This document shows, piece after piece, positions 17,877 through 28,253 of a DNA stretch of 64,000 nucleotides. This DNA is from JAGNZR01 sp051659505 (GTDB lineage: Bacteria > Fusobacteriota > Fusobacteriia > Fusobacteriales > Fusobacteriaceae): NCBI GenBank assembly GCA_051659505.1, contig JBOFOQ010000004.1:62001-126000 (forward strand), read 5' to 3'. The notes under the pieces were generated by a model, which saw nothing but the letters and a program-made list of their open reading frames with translations, had not been told where the DNA came from and did not search any database. How positions within the stretch are numbered: the first letter of the stretch is position 1; every line of letters starts with the position of its first letter. The translations under genes and the position numbers were made by a program.

Positions 17877-20800
17877 ATGGCAATTAAAATGAAAACTATG
17901 GATGGAAACGAAGCTGCAGCATGGGCGTCATATGCCTTTACGGAAGTTTCAGGAATTTATCCAATTACACCATCTACACCAATGGCAGAGTACACAGACG
18001 AATGGGCAGCAAGAGGACACAAAAATCTTTTTGGAATGCCAGTAAAAGTTGTAGAAATGCAGTCTGAAGCAGGAGCAGCAGGAGCAGTTCATGGTTCTTT
18101 ACAAGCAGGAGCATTAACAACTACATACACAGCATCTCAAGGACTTTTACTGAAAATACCTAATATGTACAAAATGGCTGGAGAGCTTTTACCTTCTGTT
18201 ATTCATGTTTCAGCAAGAGCATTAGCTTCACAAGCACTTTCAATATTTGGAGATCATCAAGATATATATGCAGCAAGAATGACTGGTTATGCAATGTTAG
18301 CAACAAACTCAGTTCAAGAAGTAATGGATCTTGCAGGAGTAGCACATTTAGCTGCTATAAAATCAAGAGTTCCATTTTTACATTTCTTTGATGGATTTAG
18401 AACTTCACACGAAATTCAGAAAGTTGAAGTAATGGATTATTCTGTATTTGATAGATTATTAGATAGAAATGCAATAGCAGAATTTAGACAGAGAGCTTTA
18501 AATCCTGAGCATCCAACAACTAAAGGAACAGCTCAAAATGATGATATATATTTCCAAACAAGAGAAGCAGCAAATAAATTTTATGATGCAGTACCTGATA
18601 TTGTTGCTGGATATATGAGTGAAATTTCAAAAGTTACAGGAAGAGATTATAAGCCGTTTAATTATTACGGATCACCAACAGCTGAAAATATAATAATAGC
18701 TATGGGTTCAGTAATAGAAGCAGCAAAAGAAACTGTAGATTATTTAAATTCCAAGGGAGGAAATGTTGGAGTAATGGCTGTACATTTATACAGACCTTTT
18801 TCAGCAAAATACTTCTTTGATCAATTGCCAAAAACTGTAAAGAAAATATCAGTATTAGATAGAACAAAAGAGCCGGGAGCATTAGGAGAGCCTTTATATC
18901 TTGATGTAAGAGCATTATTCTACGGAATGAAAGATGCACCAGTGATAATAGGTGGAAGATATGGACTTTCTTCTAAAGATACAACACCAGCACAAATAGT
19001 TGCAGTTTATGAAAACTTAGCTAAAGCTGAGCCAATGAACGGATTTACTGTTGGAATAGTTGATGACGTTACTTTTAAATCTTTAACAGTAGGGGAAAAT
19101 TTAGTTGTAACTAAAGACGATGTAAGAGAATGTTTATTCTACGGTTTAGGTGCTGATGGAACTGTTGGTGCTAACAAAAACTCAATAAAAATAATCGGAG
19201 ATAGAACAAATATGTATGCACAAGCTTACTTTGCATATGATTCAAAGAAATCTGGTGGAGTAACTAAATCTCACTTAAGATTTGGAAAAGACCCAATTAG
19301 ATCAACATACTTAGTAACGACACCTAATTTTGTTGCTTGTTCTGTACCATCATATTTAACAAAGTATGATATGGTTGGTGGATTAAGAAAAGGTGGAACT
19401 TTTTTACTTAACTGTATTTGGGATAAAAATGAGGTAGTAAATCATTTACCAGTAAATGTAAAAAGAGATCTGGCTAAAAAAGGAGCTAAATTCTATATCT
19501 TAGATGCAAATAAACTTGCAGGAGAAATCGGATTAGGTGGAAGAACAAATACAATAATGCAAGCATCATTCTTTAAATTAGCTGATATTATTGATTTTAC
19601 AGAAGCACAAAAATATATGAAAGAATTTGTAGAAAAAACATATGGTAAAAAAGGTGCAGAGATAGTAGAAATGAACAACCTAGCAATAGATAAAGGAGCA
19701 GCAGAATTAGTAGAAGTAACTGTTGAACCAGCTTGGGCTAATCTTACTGATGAAGTAGTAGAAGCAGCTTGTACAGGGTGTGGGTGTGGCTGTGGAGATT
19801 CTTCAAAAGAAACTAAGCTAGACACATTTGTTAAAAATATAGTTGAACCTATAAACAACATGGAAGGAGATTCATTACCAGTTTCAGCATTTAACGGGTA
19901 TGAAGATGGAACTTTCGAAAATGGAACTTCAGCGAAAGAAAAAAGAGGAATAGCAACACATGTACCAGAGTGGATGTCAGAGCACTGTATTCAGTGTAAT
20001 CAATGTGCTTATGTTTGTCCTCATGCTGTAATAAGACCATTTTTACTAACTGAAGAAGAAAAAGCAGCATCTCCTAATAAATTAGAAACACTAAAAGCTA
20101 TGGGGAAAGGTTTAGAAGGACTTTCATTCAAACTTCAAGTTTCAACTTTAGATTGTACAGGATGTGGAGTATGTGTAAATACATGTCCAGCTAAAGAAAA
20201 AGCTATAAAAATGGTACCAATAGCTCATGAATTAGAAAAAGGTGAAGATGTAAATGCTAATTACCTATTTAATGAAGTAACTTATAAAGATAATTTAATG
20301 GATAAATTCACAGTAAAAGGTTCACAATTTGCACAACCGTTATTTGAATTCCACGGAGCATGTGCAGGTTGTGGAGAAACTCCATACATCAAATCAATAA
20401 CTCAATTATTTGGTGATAGAATGATGATAGCTAATGCAACAGGATGTTCATCAATATATGGAGGATCTGCACCAGCAACTCCTTATACAACAAATGCATG
20501 TGGAGAGGGACCTTCATGGGGGAACTCATTATTTGAGGATAACGCAGAATTTGGAATGGGAATGCATACAGCAGTAGAATCTTTAAGAGATAATATTGCA
20601 ATGTTAATGGGAAAAGCAATAGAATCAGGAAAAGCTCCAGCTGAGATATTAGCATTAATGGAAGAATGGTTAATGAATAGAACTAATGGAGAAAAAACAA
20701 AAGAAATAAAAAATAAATTAGTTCCAATGTTAGAAGCATCTTCACAAAAAGGTTGTGAAATTTGTAAAGAAATATTAGGATTAAAGCATTACTTAGTGAA

Positions 20801-21473
20801 AAAATCTCAGTGGATGTTCGGTGGAGATGGATGGGCATATGATATCGGTTATGGTGGATTAGATCATGTTCTAGCTTCAAACGAAGATATAAATATATTA
20901 GTAATGGATACAGAGATATATTCAAATACTGGAGGACAAGCTTCTAAATCTACACAAACTGGAGCAGTAGCTAAGTTCGCAGCAGATGGAATGCCAAACA
21001 AGAAAAAAGATCTTGGAGCTATATCTATGTCTTATGGACATATATATGTAGCACAAGTATCAATGGGTGCAAGTCAAGCCCAATACCTAAAAGCAATTAA
21101 AGAAGCAGAAGCTCACAAAGGTCCTTCTTTAATAATAGCTTACTCACCTTGTATTTCACATGGACTAAAAAAAGGAATGGGAAAATCACAAACTGAGGAA
21201 AAATTAGCTACAGAATGTGGATACTGGCCAATATACAGATACAACCCTGCTTTAGAATTTGAAGGAAAAAATCCTTTACAGATAGATTGTAAAGCACCAA
21301 ATTGGGAAGTATACAATGATTATTTAATGGGAGAAGTAAGATATGCAACTCTTGAAAAATCAAATCCAGAAAGAGCAAAAACTTTATTCGCTCAAAATAA
21401 AGAGGAATCTATGAGAAGATGGAGACAATACGAAAGATTAGCTTCAATGGATTTTTCTACAGAAAAAAAATAA
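17877..21473 (+). CDS. nifJ: Pyruvate:ferredoxin (flavodoxin) oxidoreductase, single-chain
   Basis: 1198 residues, all domains on one chain. Oxidatively decarboxylates pyruvate to acetyl-CoA and CO2, passing electrons to ferredoxin. The N-terminal domain begins MDGNEAAAWASYAFTEVSGIYPITPSTPMAE. Two [4Fe-4S] motifs follow near residues 704 and 760 (CIQCNQCAYVCPH, CTGCGVCVNTCP). A further cluster-ligand Cys pair is in CAGCGETPY, and the thiamine diphosphate region is GGDGWAYDIGYGGLDH with later NTGGQASKSTQTG. An unusual extra Cys-rich patch, ACTGCGCGCGD, sits near residue 630 in the linker before the ferredoxin-like domain. AGGAGG precedes ATG. It has its own strong promoter and terminator, as expected for a central fermentation enzyme in an obligate anaerobe. 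Confidence 0.97.
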   Translation: MAIKMKTMDGNEAAAWASYAFTEVSGIYPITPSTPMAEYTDEWAARGHKNLFGMPVKVVEMQSEAGAAGAVHGSLQAGALTTTYTASQGLLLKIPNMYKMAGELLPSVIHVSARALASQALSIFGDHQDIYAARMTGYAMLATNSVQEVMDLAGVAHLAAIKSRVPFLHFFDGFRTSHEIQKVEVMDYSVFDRLLDRNAIAEFRQRALNPEHPTTKGTAQNDDIYFQTREAANKFYDAVPDIVAGYMSEISKVTGRDYKPFNYYGSPTAENIIIAMGSVIEAAKETVDYLNSKGGNVGVMAVHLYRPFSAKYFFDQLPKTVKKISVLDRTKEPGALGEPLYLDVRALFYGMKDAPVIIGGRYGLSSKDTTPAQIVAVYENLAKAEPMNGFTVGIVDDVTFKSLTVGENLVVTKDDVRECLFYGLGADGTVGANKNSIKIIGDRTNMYAQAYFAYDSKKSGGVTKSHLRFGKDPIRSTYLVTTPNFVACSVPSYLTKYDMVGGLRKGGTFLLNCIWDKNEVVNHLPVNVKRDLAKKGAKFYILDANKLAGEIGLGGRTNTIMQASFFKLADIIDFTEAQKYMKEFVEKTYGKKGAEIVEMNNLAIDKGAAELVEVTVEPAWANLTDEVVEAACTGCGCGCGDSSKETKLDTFVKNIVEPINNMEGDSLPVSAFNGYEDGTFENGTSAKEKRGIATHVPEWMSEHCIQCNQCAYVCPHAVIRPFLLTEEEKAASPNKLETLKAMGKGLEGLSFKLQVSTLDCTGCGVCVNTCPAKEKAIKMVPIAHELEKGEDVNANYLFNEVTYKDNLMDKFTVKGSQFAQPLFEFHGACAGCGETPYIKSITQLFGDRMMIANATGCSSIYGGSAPATPYTTNACGEGPSWGNSLFEDNAEFGMGMHTAVESLRDNIAMLMGKAIESGKAPAEILALMEEWLMNRTNGEKTKEIKNKLVPMLEASSQKGCEICKEILGLKHYLVKKSQWMFGGDGWAYDIGYGGLDHVLASNEDINILVMDTEIYSNTGGQASKSTQTGAVAKFAADGMPNKKKDLGAISMSYGHIYVAQVSMGASQAQYLKAIKEAEAHKGPSLIIAYSPCISHGLKKGMGKSQTEEKLATECGYWPIYRYNPALEFEGKNPLQIDCKAPNWEVYNDYLMGEVRYATLEKSNPERAKTLFAQNKEESMRRWRQYERLASMDFSTEKK

Positions 21474-21494
21474 TAAAAGAATTTAAAACTTTTG

Positions 21495-21526
21495 ACTCAG
21501 TCTTTTTATAGGCTGAGTTTTTTTTA
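21495..21526 (+). terminator. Terminator after pyruvate:ferredoxin oxidoreductase
   Basis: Stem actcag (21495-21500) with ctgagt (21513-21518), then a run of eight or more T. Confidence 0.88.
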
Positions 21527-21587
21527 TTTTGGAAAAAATGTGGTATAATAATATGTAATAAATAAAACTAAGATTGAGGTGGAAGAT

Positions 21588-23723
21588 TTGCTATTACTTA
21601 TAAAATTAATTTTAATATTAATAAATGGAGCAGTATCAGTTTATTTTTATACTATTAAAAGCTATTCATTAGGAGTATTTTTTACTTTATTAATTCTATA
21701 TCAAATATATATTTATATATCAATTAAAAATTTAAAAAAAATTTCATATTTTAATAAAAGAGCAAAAATATCATCAATGATACTTAATTTTTTCTTATTA
21801 ATTATATTATCTAGAGCAGTGAATATTCAAATTTTTAATGGTGACTACTACGAAAAACTTGCACATAATCAAGTTAGTTCTGATTTAATAAAAAAAGGGA
21901 AACGTGGAACAATATATGATTCTACTGGAAAAAAATTAGCATTTAACACGTATATCTACAATGTGATTGTAGATCCTACAAGGGTTTCAACAGATAAGAA
22001 TGCAATGGAAATACTAGAATTATTAAAAAAAAGAAAAATAATAAAAGGAAACTTTAAATCTTTAGAGAGGGAAATAGACAAATTAGCTACTAAGGGAAAT
22101 CGTTATAAAGTTATTGAGAAAAAAATAGATGAAAGTAAAAAAAATGAAATAGAAATGCTAATTAAAGAAAAAAAAATAAAAAATAATTCAATATTTTTTG
22201 AAAAAATAGTAGAAAGAAAATATTATAGAAAAAAAATCTATGAAAACTTAGTAGGTAATATAGGATATCCTCCTAATAAAATAGGGATTCAAAAACACGG
22301 TATTTATGGAATAGAAAAATCTTATGAGATGTACTTAAGAGAAAAAATATTAAAAACTAAAGATGAGTTTACAAAAAAAAGAGAGATGAAATTGCCTACA
22401 AGTGATGATAAATTTGAAAAAACATTAAATGGAAGAAATGTATATTTAACAATTGATGATGAACTAAACTATATATTAAACTCAGAAATTGAAAAACAGT
22501 TCAAAGCAACTAAAGCTGAATCAGCATACGGAATAATAATGAATCCACAAAATGGAAAAATATTGGGAACATCATATTTCAGTCAAGATAAAAGACAATT
22601 AAGAAACCCTATATTTCAAGATCAATTTGAACCAGGCTCAACATTTAAACCTATAGTTGTAGCTTCTGCTTTAGAAAAAAAACTAGTGAAAGAAGATGAA
22701 AAATTTGATGTTGGAAATGGAACTATAAGAAAATATAATCACACGATAAAAGAAAGTACAAGATCAACTAGAGGAATATTAACAATAGAGGAAATAATAA
22801 AAAAATCTAGTAATGTTGGAATGGTATTAATTAGTGATAAATTTACAAATGAGCAATTTGAGGATACATTAAAAGAGTTTGGTTTATATGAAAAAACAGG
22901 AGTAGATTTTTCTAGTGAATTAAAGCCTTATGCACAACATCATAAAAAATGGGATAAATTGAAAAAAAGTACAATGTCATTTGGTCAGGGGATTGTTACA
23001 ACTCCTATTCAATTAATAACAGCATTTTCAGCAGTTATTAATGGAGGAACACTATATACTCCGCATATTGTGGATAGAATTGAAGCTCAAGATGGAGTAG
23101 TAATAAGGAGGAATTTACCAAAAGAGGTAAGAAGAGTAATATCTTCTGAAGTTTCTGATAATTTAAAAGGAATGTTAGAAAATAATGTCTTAGATGGAAG
23201 TGGGAAAAGAGCCATAGTAAATGGTTATAGAGTAGGAGGAAAAACAGGAACAGCTCAAATAAGCAACCCTAAAGGTGGCTATATTAAAAATCAGTATTTA
23301 GCTTCATTTATTGGGTTTTTACCAGTTGAAAAACCTGAATATGCAATACTCATAATGTTTATGAAACCACAAGGTGAAACTATATATACAAGATTTGGAA
23401 GTTCAGTAGGAGCTCCAGTTTTTGGAGAAATAGTTAGTAGAATAACAAGAAATAAAAATATATTATCAAAAGATATAAGAAAATTATCTAAGCATGAAGT
23501 GAGAAAAGAAGACAAGGGAGCTAGACTTTCCAATGAAGTTGAAGTTGGAGATGAAATAATGCCAAGTCTAATAGGGTTAAATACAAGGGAAGTTTTAAGT
23601 ATACTTTCAAAAACAAGATATAAAATAGAATTTCAAGGTAAAGGGTTAGTAAGAGAACAATTTCCAAAAGAAGGAGAAAATCTTTTAGAAGTTGAAACTA
23701 TAACTATTAAATTAGGTTTATAA
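21588..23723 (+). CDS. Class B penicillin-binding protein with PASTA domain (FtsI/SpoVD-like transpeptidase)
   Basis: About 711 residues. N-terminal membrane segments are followed by the dimerisation domain (RGTIYDSTGKKLAFNTYIYN) and a transpeptidase domain with the three active-site motifs: STFK (Ser about 351), SSN in KKSSNVGM, and KTG in VGGKTGTAQIS. A C-terminal PASTA domain (MPSLIGLNTREVLSILSK) probably senses the cell wall or septum. It crosslinks peptidoglycan, most likely at the division septum. A GTG at 21579 is in frame, but GAGGTGG at 21576-21582 would then overlap it, so TTG 21588 is preferred. priA follows 17 bp downstream and a DivIC-like gene lies a little further on. Confidence 0.88.
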   Translation: MLLLIKLILILINGAVSVYFYTIKSYSLGVFFTLLILYQIYIYISIKNLKKISYFNKRAKISSMILNFFLLIILSRAVNIQIFNGDYYEKLAHNQVSSDLIKKGKRGTIYDSTGKKLAFNTYIYNVIVDPTRVSTDKNAMEILELLKKRKIIKGNFKSLEREIDKLATKGNRYKVIEKKIDESKKNEIEMLIKEKKIKNNSIFFEKIVERKYYRKKIYENLVGNIGYPPNKIGIQKHGIYGIEKSYEMYLREKILKTKDEFTKKREMKLPTSDDKFEKTLNGRNVYLTIDDELNYILNSEIEKQFKATKAESAYGIIMNPQNGKILGTSYFSQDKRQLRNPIFQDQFEPGSTFKPIVVASALEKKLVKEDEKFDVGNGTIRKYNHTIKESTRSTRGILTIEEIIKKSSNVGMVLISDKFTNEQFEDTLKEFGLYEKTGVDFSSELKPYAQHHKKWDKLKKSTMSFGQGIVTTPIQLITAFSAVINGGTLYTPHIVDRIEAQDGVVIRRNLPKEVRRVISSEVSDNLKGMLENNVLDGSGKRAIVNGYRVGGKTGTAQISNPKGGYIKNQYLASFIGFLPVEKPEYAILIMFMKPQGETIYTRFGSSVGAPVFGEIVSRITRNKNILSKDIRKLSKHEVRKEDKGARLSNEVEVGDEIMPSLIGLNTREVLSILSKTRYKIEFQGKGLVREQFPKEGENLLEVETITIKLGL

Positions 23724-23740
23724 GAGGAGAAAAATAAAAA

Positions 23741-25876
23741 ATGAAATATTACAATCTCTATATAACTAATACCAACGATTTATTCACATACTGTGATGAA
23801 AATTCTAAATATAAAATTGGGGATTTTGTCCTTGTAAACTTTAGACATCAAGAAAAAGTAGCAGTTATAGTTGAGCAATGTAAGGAAGAAAAATTTGAAT
23901 TTAAAGTTTTACCAATTAAAGGAATAGTAGAAGATAGCATAAGTTATACTAAAGAATATATCCAGTTATTAATATGGGTAAAAAATTACTATATGACTGG
24001 ATTTTCACATATTTTCAATTTAGGAAACAGCAAAAAAACCAAGGTAAGTTACAAAGAAGTGTATAGATATAATAGAGAATATATTCCTGTTTCTGAAAAT
24101 GAAAAATTACTAGAAAAATATTTTAGAAAGAAAGATATAGGAACTGCAAATAGTATTGAAAAAAAATACACGAAGGAACTTTTAAATGAATTTTTAGAAT
24201 CTAAAATACTGTTATATGAAAAAGTTATTGTAAAAAAAGAGAAAGCTGATTTAAAAGTTGAGTATAGTGATGAAAACATTAGTAAAATAAGTAAAGAATT
24301 ATCCTCAGAGCAACTATTAGTAAAAAATGCCATAGAAGAGGATGAAGGGAAATATTTTTTAATAAAAGGTGTTACAGGGTCTGGAAAAACTGAAGTGTAT
24401 ATTGCACTTATAAAAACAGCTTTAAAAAAAGGGAAAGGATCTATTTTTTTAGTTCCAGAAATAGCTCTTACTCCTCAAATGGTAAAAAGATTTAGAGAAG
24501 AGTTTAAAGATATAGTTGCTATTATGCATAGCAAAATGACTGATAGTGAAAGAAAAGTAGAGTGGGACGATATAGGAAGGGGAGTAAAAAAAGTTGTATT
24601 AGGAGTTAGATCAGCTATCTTTGCACCAATAAAAAACCTTGAGTATATAATAATAGATGAAGAACATGAAACTACTTATAAACAAGATAGCAATCCACGT
24701 TATCATGCAAAATATGTGGCGTTTAAGAGAGCGGAGCTAGAAAATTGTAAGGTGGTTTTAGGCTCTGCCACTCCTTCTGTTGAATCCTATTATTATGCTA
24801 AAAAAAATATTTTTAAACTTCTCTCTATGAATAATAGATATAACGGAGCAATACTTCCTGATATTGAAATAGTTGATATGAAAAATCAAGAAAACGAATT
24901 TTTTAGTAGGGAGTTACTTGAAAGTATTCAGGAAAAACTAATAAAAAAAGAACAAGTTTTAATTTTATTAAATAGAAAAGGTTATTCAACATATATCCAA
25001 TGCAAAAGTTGTGGGCATGTTGAAGAATGCCCTCATTGTTCGATAAAGTATAGCTATTATCAAAATGAAGGAAAATTAAAATGTAATTACTGTGGAATAG
25101 AAAAAAAATATATAGGAAAATGTAGCAGTTGCTCAAGTGAAGAACTTATTCATAGTGGAAAAGGTGTGGAGAAAATATATGAAGAGTTGAAAAATATTTT
25201 TCCTGTAGAGATAATAAGAGTAGATTCAGAAGCGTCTAAGGAAAAGAATTTTCATACTAAAATGTACGAAGATTTTTTAGATGAAAAATATCAAATTATG
25301 GTAGGAACTCAAATGATAACAAAAGGATTACATTTTCCAAATGTAACATTAGTAGGGGTTATAAGTGCTGATATGAGTTTGTCTTTTCCAGATTTCAGAT
25401 CACTTGAACGAACATTTCAACTTTTAACTCAAGTTTCAGGAAGAGCTGGAAGAGGGACTAAGGAAGGGAAAGTTATTATTCAAACATTCCAATCAGAGAA
25501 CAATATCTTTAAAAATATTGTAGAGGGAGACTATGAAAAGTTTTATGAAAAAGAAATAGAAGAAAGAGAAATGTTGTTTTATCCCCCTTTTTCAAAAATA
25601 ATAAATATAGGAATTTCCTCAAATTCTGAAATTGAACTTGAACATTTCTGTAAAAATGTTTATAATGATATAAAAAGCGATAAAGTTGAAGTATATGGTC
25701 CAATGAAAAGTTTAGTCTATAAAGTAAAAGATAGATATAGATATAATATTTTTATAAAAGGTCATAAAGAAAATATTAGTAATTATAAAAAAATATTAAA
25801 AGAAAATTTAAAAAAATTTGAAAAAGAAAAAAAATATAGAATAGTAATAGACGTAGATCCAATTAATTTAATTTAG
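23741..25876 (+). CDS. priA: Primosomal protein N' (replication restart helicase PriA)
   Basis: 711 residues. An N-terminal 3'-end-binding domain is followed by a superfamily 2 helicase core: Walker A GVTGSGKTEVYIAL, Walker B DEEHETTYKQD, QDSNPRYHAKYVA, and GSATPS. The zinc-binding insert has paired Cys motifs (CKSCGHVEECPHC, CNYCGIEKKYIGKCSSC). Motif VI is seen as QVSGRAGRG. It reloads the replisome at stalled forks. AGAGGAG precedes ATG. def follows 21 bp later, a common pairing. Confidence 0.96.
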   Translation: MKYYNLYITNTNDLFTYCDENSKYKIGDFVLVNFRHQEKVAVIVEQCKEEKFEFKVLPIKGIVEDSISYTKEYIQLLIWVKNYYMTGFSHIFNLGNSKKTKVSYKEVYRYNREYIPVSENEKLLEKYFRKKDIGTANSIEKKYTKELLNEFLESKILLYEKVIVKKEKADLKVEYSDENISKISKELSSEQLLVKNAIEEDEGKYFLIKGVTGSGKTEVYIALIKTALKKGKGSIFLVPEIALTPQMVKRFREEFKDIVAIMHSKMTDSERKVEWDDIGRGVKKVVLGVRSAIFAPIKNLEYIIIDEEHETTYKQDSNPRYHAKYVAFKRAELENCKVVLGSATPSVESYYYAKKNIFKLLSMNNRYNGAILPDIEIVDMKNQENEFFSRELLESIQEKLIKKEQVLILLNRKGYSTYIQCKSCGHVEECPHCSIKYSYYQNEGKLKCNYCGIEKKYIGKCSSCSSEELIHSGKGVEKIYEELKNIFPVEIIRVDSEASKEKNFHTKMYEDFLDEKYQIMVGTQMITKGLHFPNVTLVGVISADMSLSFPDFRSLERTFQLLTQVSGRAGRGTKEGKVIIQTFQSENNIFKNIVEGDYEKFYEKEIEEREMLFYPPFSKIINIGISSNSEIELEHFCKNVYNDIKSDKVEVYGPMKSLVYKVKDRYRYNIFIKGHKENISNYKKILKENLKKFEKEKKYRIVIDVDPINLI

Positions 25877-25897
25877 AATAAGAGAGGTACTAGAAAA

Positions 25898-26395
25898 ATG
25901 GTTTTAGAGATAAAAATATATGGTGAAGAATCTTTAAGAATTAAATCTGAAGAAGTAAAAGAAATAGATTCTGAAATAATAGAAATTTTAAATAATATGG
26001 TTGAAACAATGGAGAAAATAAAAGGTGTAGGTCTAGCAGCACCACAAATAGGAGTAAATAAGAGAATGTTTGTTTTAAATATAGGAGACGGAATTATTAG
26101 AAAAGTAATTAATCCTAAAATTGAATATTCTAAAGAAACAGTAGAGTGTGAAGAAGGGTGTTTAAGTATACCAGGAATCTACCGAAATGTAAAAAGGGCT
26201 GAAACTGTAAAGGTGGAATATACAAATGAGAAGAATGAAAAAATTGTAGAAGAAGCAACAGAATTATTAGCTAGGGCTTTCCAACATGAAAATGATCATT
26301 TAGACGGAGTTCTCTTTACAGACAAGGTATCTCCTGTGGCTAAAAGACTAATTAGAAAAAAACTTCAAGCAATGACAAAAAAAGTAAAGGGATAG
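25898..26395 (+). CDS. def: Peptide deformylase
   Basis: 165 residues. Removes the formyl group from new N-terminal Met. All three metal-site motifs are present: GVGLAAPQIG, EEGCLSIPG and QHENDHLDG, where the common HExxH motif has Asn in the third position. AGAGG precedes the ATG. It sits between priA and a small DivIC-like gene with short gaps, so it is probably cotranscribed. Confidence 0.96.
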   Translation: MVLEIKIYGEESLRIKSEEVKEIDSEIIEILNNMVETMEKIKGVGLAAPQIGVNKRMFVLNIGDGIIRKVINPKIEYSKETVECEEGCLSIPGIYRNVKRAETVKVEYTNEKNEKIVEEATELLARAFQHENDHLDGVLFTDKVSPVAKRLIRKKLQAMTKKVKG

Positions 26396-26405
26396 TTGAT
26401 AGAAT

Positions 26406-26681
26406 ATGAAAAAAATAATTTTCTCCATAGTAATAGTAAGTTTTTTAAGTGTTAATATTATTATATTTTTTCCACAAATACAGAGAAGTTATACAAAAAT
26501 TAAAAGAATAGAAAAAAAAATAGAAGAGATAGAATCAAAATCATTAGGGCTTAAGGAAGAGATAAAAGACTATAGTGAAAAAATTGAAAAATTAAAAATA
26601 CCATACTATAGAGAAAAAATAGGTAGAGAAAAACTACAAATGGTAAAAGAAGGGGAAGAAGTTTATAAATTAGCAAATTAA
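26406..26681 (+). CDS. FtsB/DivIC-like septum formation initiator protein
   Basis: 91 residues: one N-terminal membrane helix (IIFSIVIVSFLSVNIIIFF) then a coiled coil with heptad-like spacing (IKRIEKKIEEIESKSLGLKEEI), and a short tail containing PYYREKIGREKLQMVKEGEEVY. That tail pattern (Y..E..AR..L.mvkpGE) is typical of FtsB/DivIC, which bridge FtsL and FtsQ-type proteins in the divisome. Position near a septal-type PBP fits a division role. The protein is too short for anything finer. Confidence 0.8.
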   Translation: MKKIIFSIVIVSFLSVNIIIFFPQIQRSYTKIKRIEKKIEEIESKSLGLKEEIKDYSEKIEKLKIPYYREKIGREKLQMVKEGEEVYKLAN

Positions 26682-26716
26682 TATAGAGTTTAAGTAATTG
26701 ATATTTGGAGGAAATA

Positions 26717-27748
26717 ATGAAAAGAGAATTAGCACTTGAATTTGCAAGAGTAACAGAGGCTGCAGCACTAGCGGCACATAAATGGGTAGGAAGAGGGGAC
26801 AAAGATTCAGCAGATCAAGCAGCTGTAGACGCCATGAGAAAAATGTTAAATGAAATTAATATTGACGGAGAAATTGTAATAGGTGAAGGGGAAATAGATG
26901 AAGCCCCTATGCTTTACATAGGTGAAAAAGTCGGAAATAAAAATTATGATAGATTAGTGGCTGTTGATATAGCTGTAGACCCTGTTGAAGGAACAAGAAT
27001 GACTGCTCAAGGACAAGCAAATGCCATAGCAGTATTAGCTGTTGCTAATAAAGGGAGTTTTTTAAAAGCACCTGATATGTATATGGAGAAACTTGTAGTA
27101 GGTCCAGAAGCTAAAGGATTAATTGATTTAGAAAAATCTTTAATAGAAAATATTCATATTGTAGCTAAAGCTGTAAAAAAAGAGCTATGTGATTTAACAG
27201 TAGTAGTTCTAGATAAACCAAGACATAAAAAAATAATAACAGAACTTCAAGCTTTAAAAATAAAAGTTTATGCTCTTCCAGATGGAGATGTAGCAGGGTC
27301 AATACTAACATGTATAATAGATTCAGATGTGGATATGTTATACGGAGTAGGTGGGGCACCAGAGGGAGTTATATCCGCTGCAGTAATAAAAGCTTTAGGT
27401 GGAGATATGCAAGCAAGACTGAAGTTAAGAAATGAAGTTAAAGGAATTTCTCTAGAAAACGATAAAATTTCAAATTTTGAAAAGTCTAGATGTAAAGAAA
27501 TGGGGATTAATGTAGGGGATATTCTTAGAATGGACGACATGGTAAAAGATGATGAGGTTATCTTCTCAGCAACTGGAATAACAAGTGGAGATTTATTAGA
27601 AGGGGTTAAAAGAAAAGGAAATATTGCAAGAACTCAAACTCTTTTAATAAGAGGAAAGACAAAAACTGTAAGATATATAAATGCTGTGCATAATTTAGAT
27701 TATAAATCTGATGATGTAATTAAATTAGTTGAATCAAGTGAGGTATAA
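26717..27748 (+). CDS. glpX: Class II fructose-1,6-bisphosphatase
   Basis: 343 residues. Removes the 1-phosphate of fructose-1,6-bisphosphate in gluconeogenesis. GlpX motifs: RELALEFARVTEAAALAAHKW at the start (read in part), GEGEIDEAPMLYIGE, the metal-binding AVDIAVDPVEGT, and YGVGGAPEGVISAA. A TTG at 26705 is in frame but lies on the ribosome site (GGAGG 26707-26711), so ATG 26717 is chosen. The stop overlaps the next start (TAATG), giving translational coupling with a small membrane protein. Confidence 0.96.
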   Translation: MKRELALEFARVTEAAALAAHKWVGRGDKDSADQAAVDAMRKMLNEINIDGEIVIGEGEIDEAPMLYIGEKVGNKNYDRLVAVDIAVDPVEGTRMTAQGQANAIAVLAVANKGSFLKAPDMYMEKLVVGPEAKGLIDLEKSLIENIHIVAKAVKKELCDLTVVVLDKPRHKKIITELQALKIKVYALPDGDVAGSILTCIIDSDVDMLYGVGGAPEGVISAAVIKALGGDMQARLKLRNEVKGISLENDKISNFEKSRCKEMGINVGDILRMDDMVKDDEVIFSATGITSGDLLEGVKRKGNIARTQTLLIRGKTKTVRYINAVHNLDYKSDDVIKLVESSEV

Positions 27749-28242
27749 TGGTATTTTATGAAGATTTTATAAAGAAAATAAATTTAAATCCAGAAAAACA
27801 GTTTAAAAGTGTAGAAAAGTTTTCATTGGAATTTAGAAAAAAAATAATGTGGATTGGAACAGGAGTTCCAATGTTACTTATAGCCCTCTATCAGCTCTAT
27901 GAGGGGTATCTAAATGATTACAGGGTAATTAATATGCTAACTGGTATAATATTCTTCTATATAGGGTTTAAACACCTTAAAACTGTTTTTAGTTACAAAA
28001 TAAAAATAGATGGAATTTCTAATAATATTTACTATGAAAAAATTGTTATTAATTTTGATGATATTGAAAGTTGTATTTTAAAGGAAGCTAAAATAGGAAA
28101 AAAAGGTCTTTTTCAAGTAGTTATAGATATAGTAACAAAAGAGGGGAAACAATTTATTATTCCTCTAATAATGAATAGAAAGTTAGATTTTGTAAAAATT
28201 TTAAATAGAAAATTAAAAAATAAATTTAAAGTGATAAAATAA
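27748..28242 (+). CDS. Small two-helix membrane protein of unknown function
   Basis: 164 residues. Two hydrophobic helices (IMWIGTGVPMLLIALYQLY and NMLTGIIFFYIGFKHL) are followed by a soluble beta-rich C-terminal half (KIKIDGISNNIYYEKIVINFDDIESCIL) that looks like a PH-type small domain. No catalytic motif is seen. It is coupled to glpX by a one-base stop/start overlap, but no metabolic link is evident. I do not recognise a family. Confidence 0.7.
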   Translation: MVFYEDFIKKINLNPEKQFKSVEKFSLEFRKKIMWIGTGVPMLLIALYQLYEGYLNDYRVINMLTGIIFFYIGFKHLKTVFSYKIKIDGISNNIYYEKIVINFDDIESCILKEAKIGKKGLFQVVIDIVTKEGKQFIIPLIMNRKLDFVKILNRKLKNKFKVIK

Positions 28243-28253
28243 AAAAAAATCTT

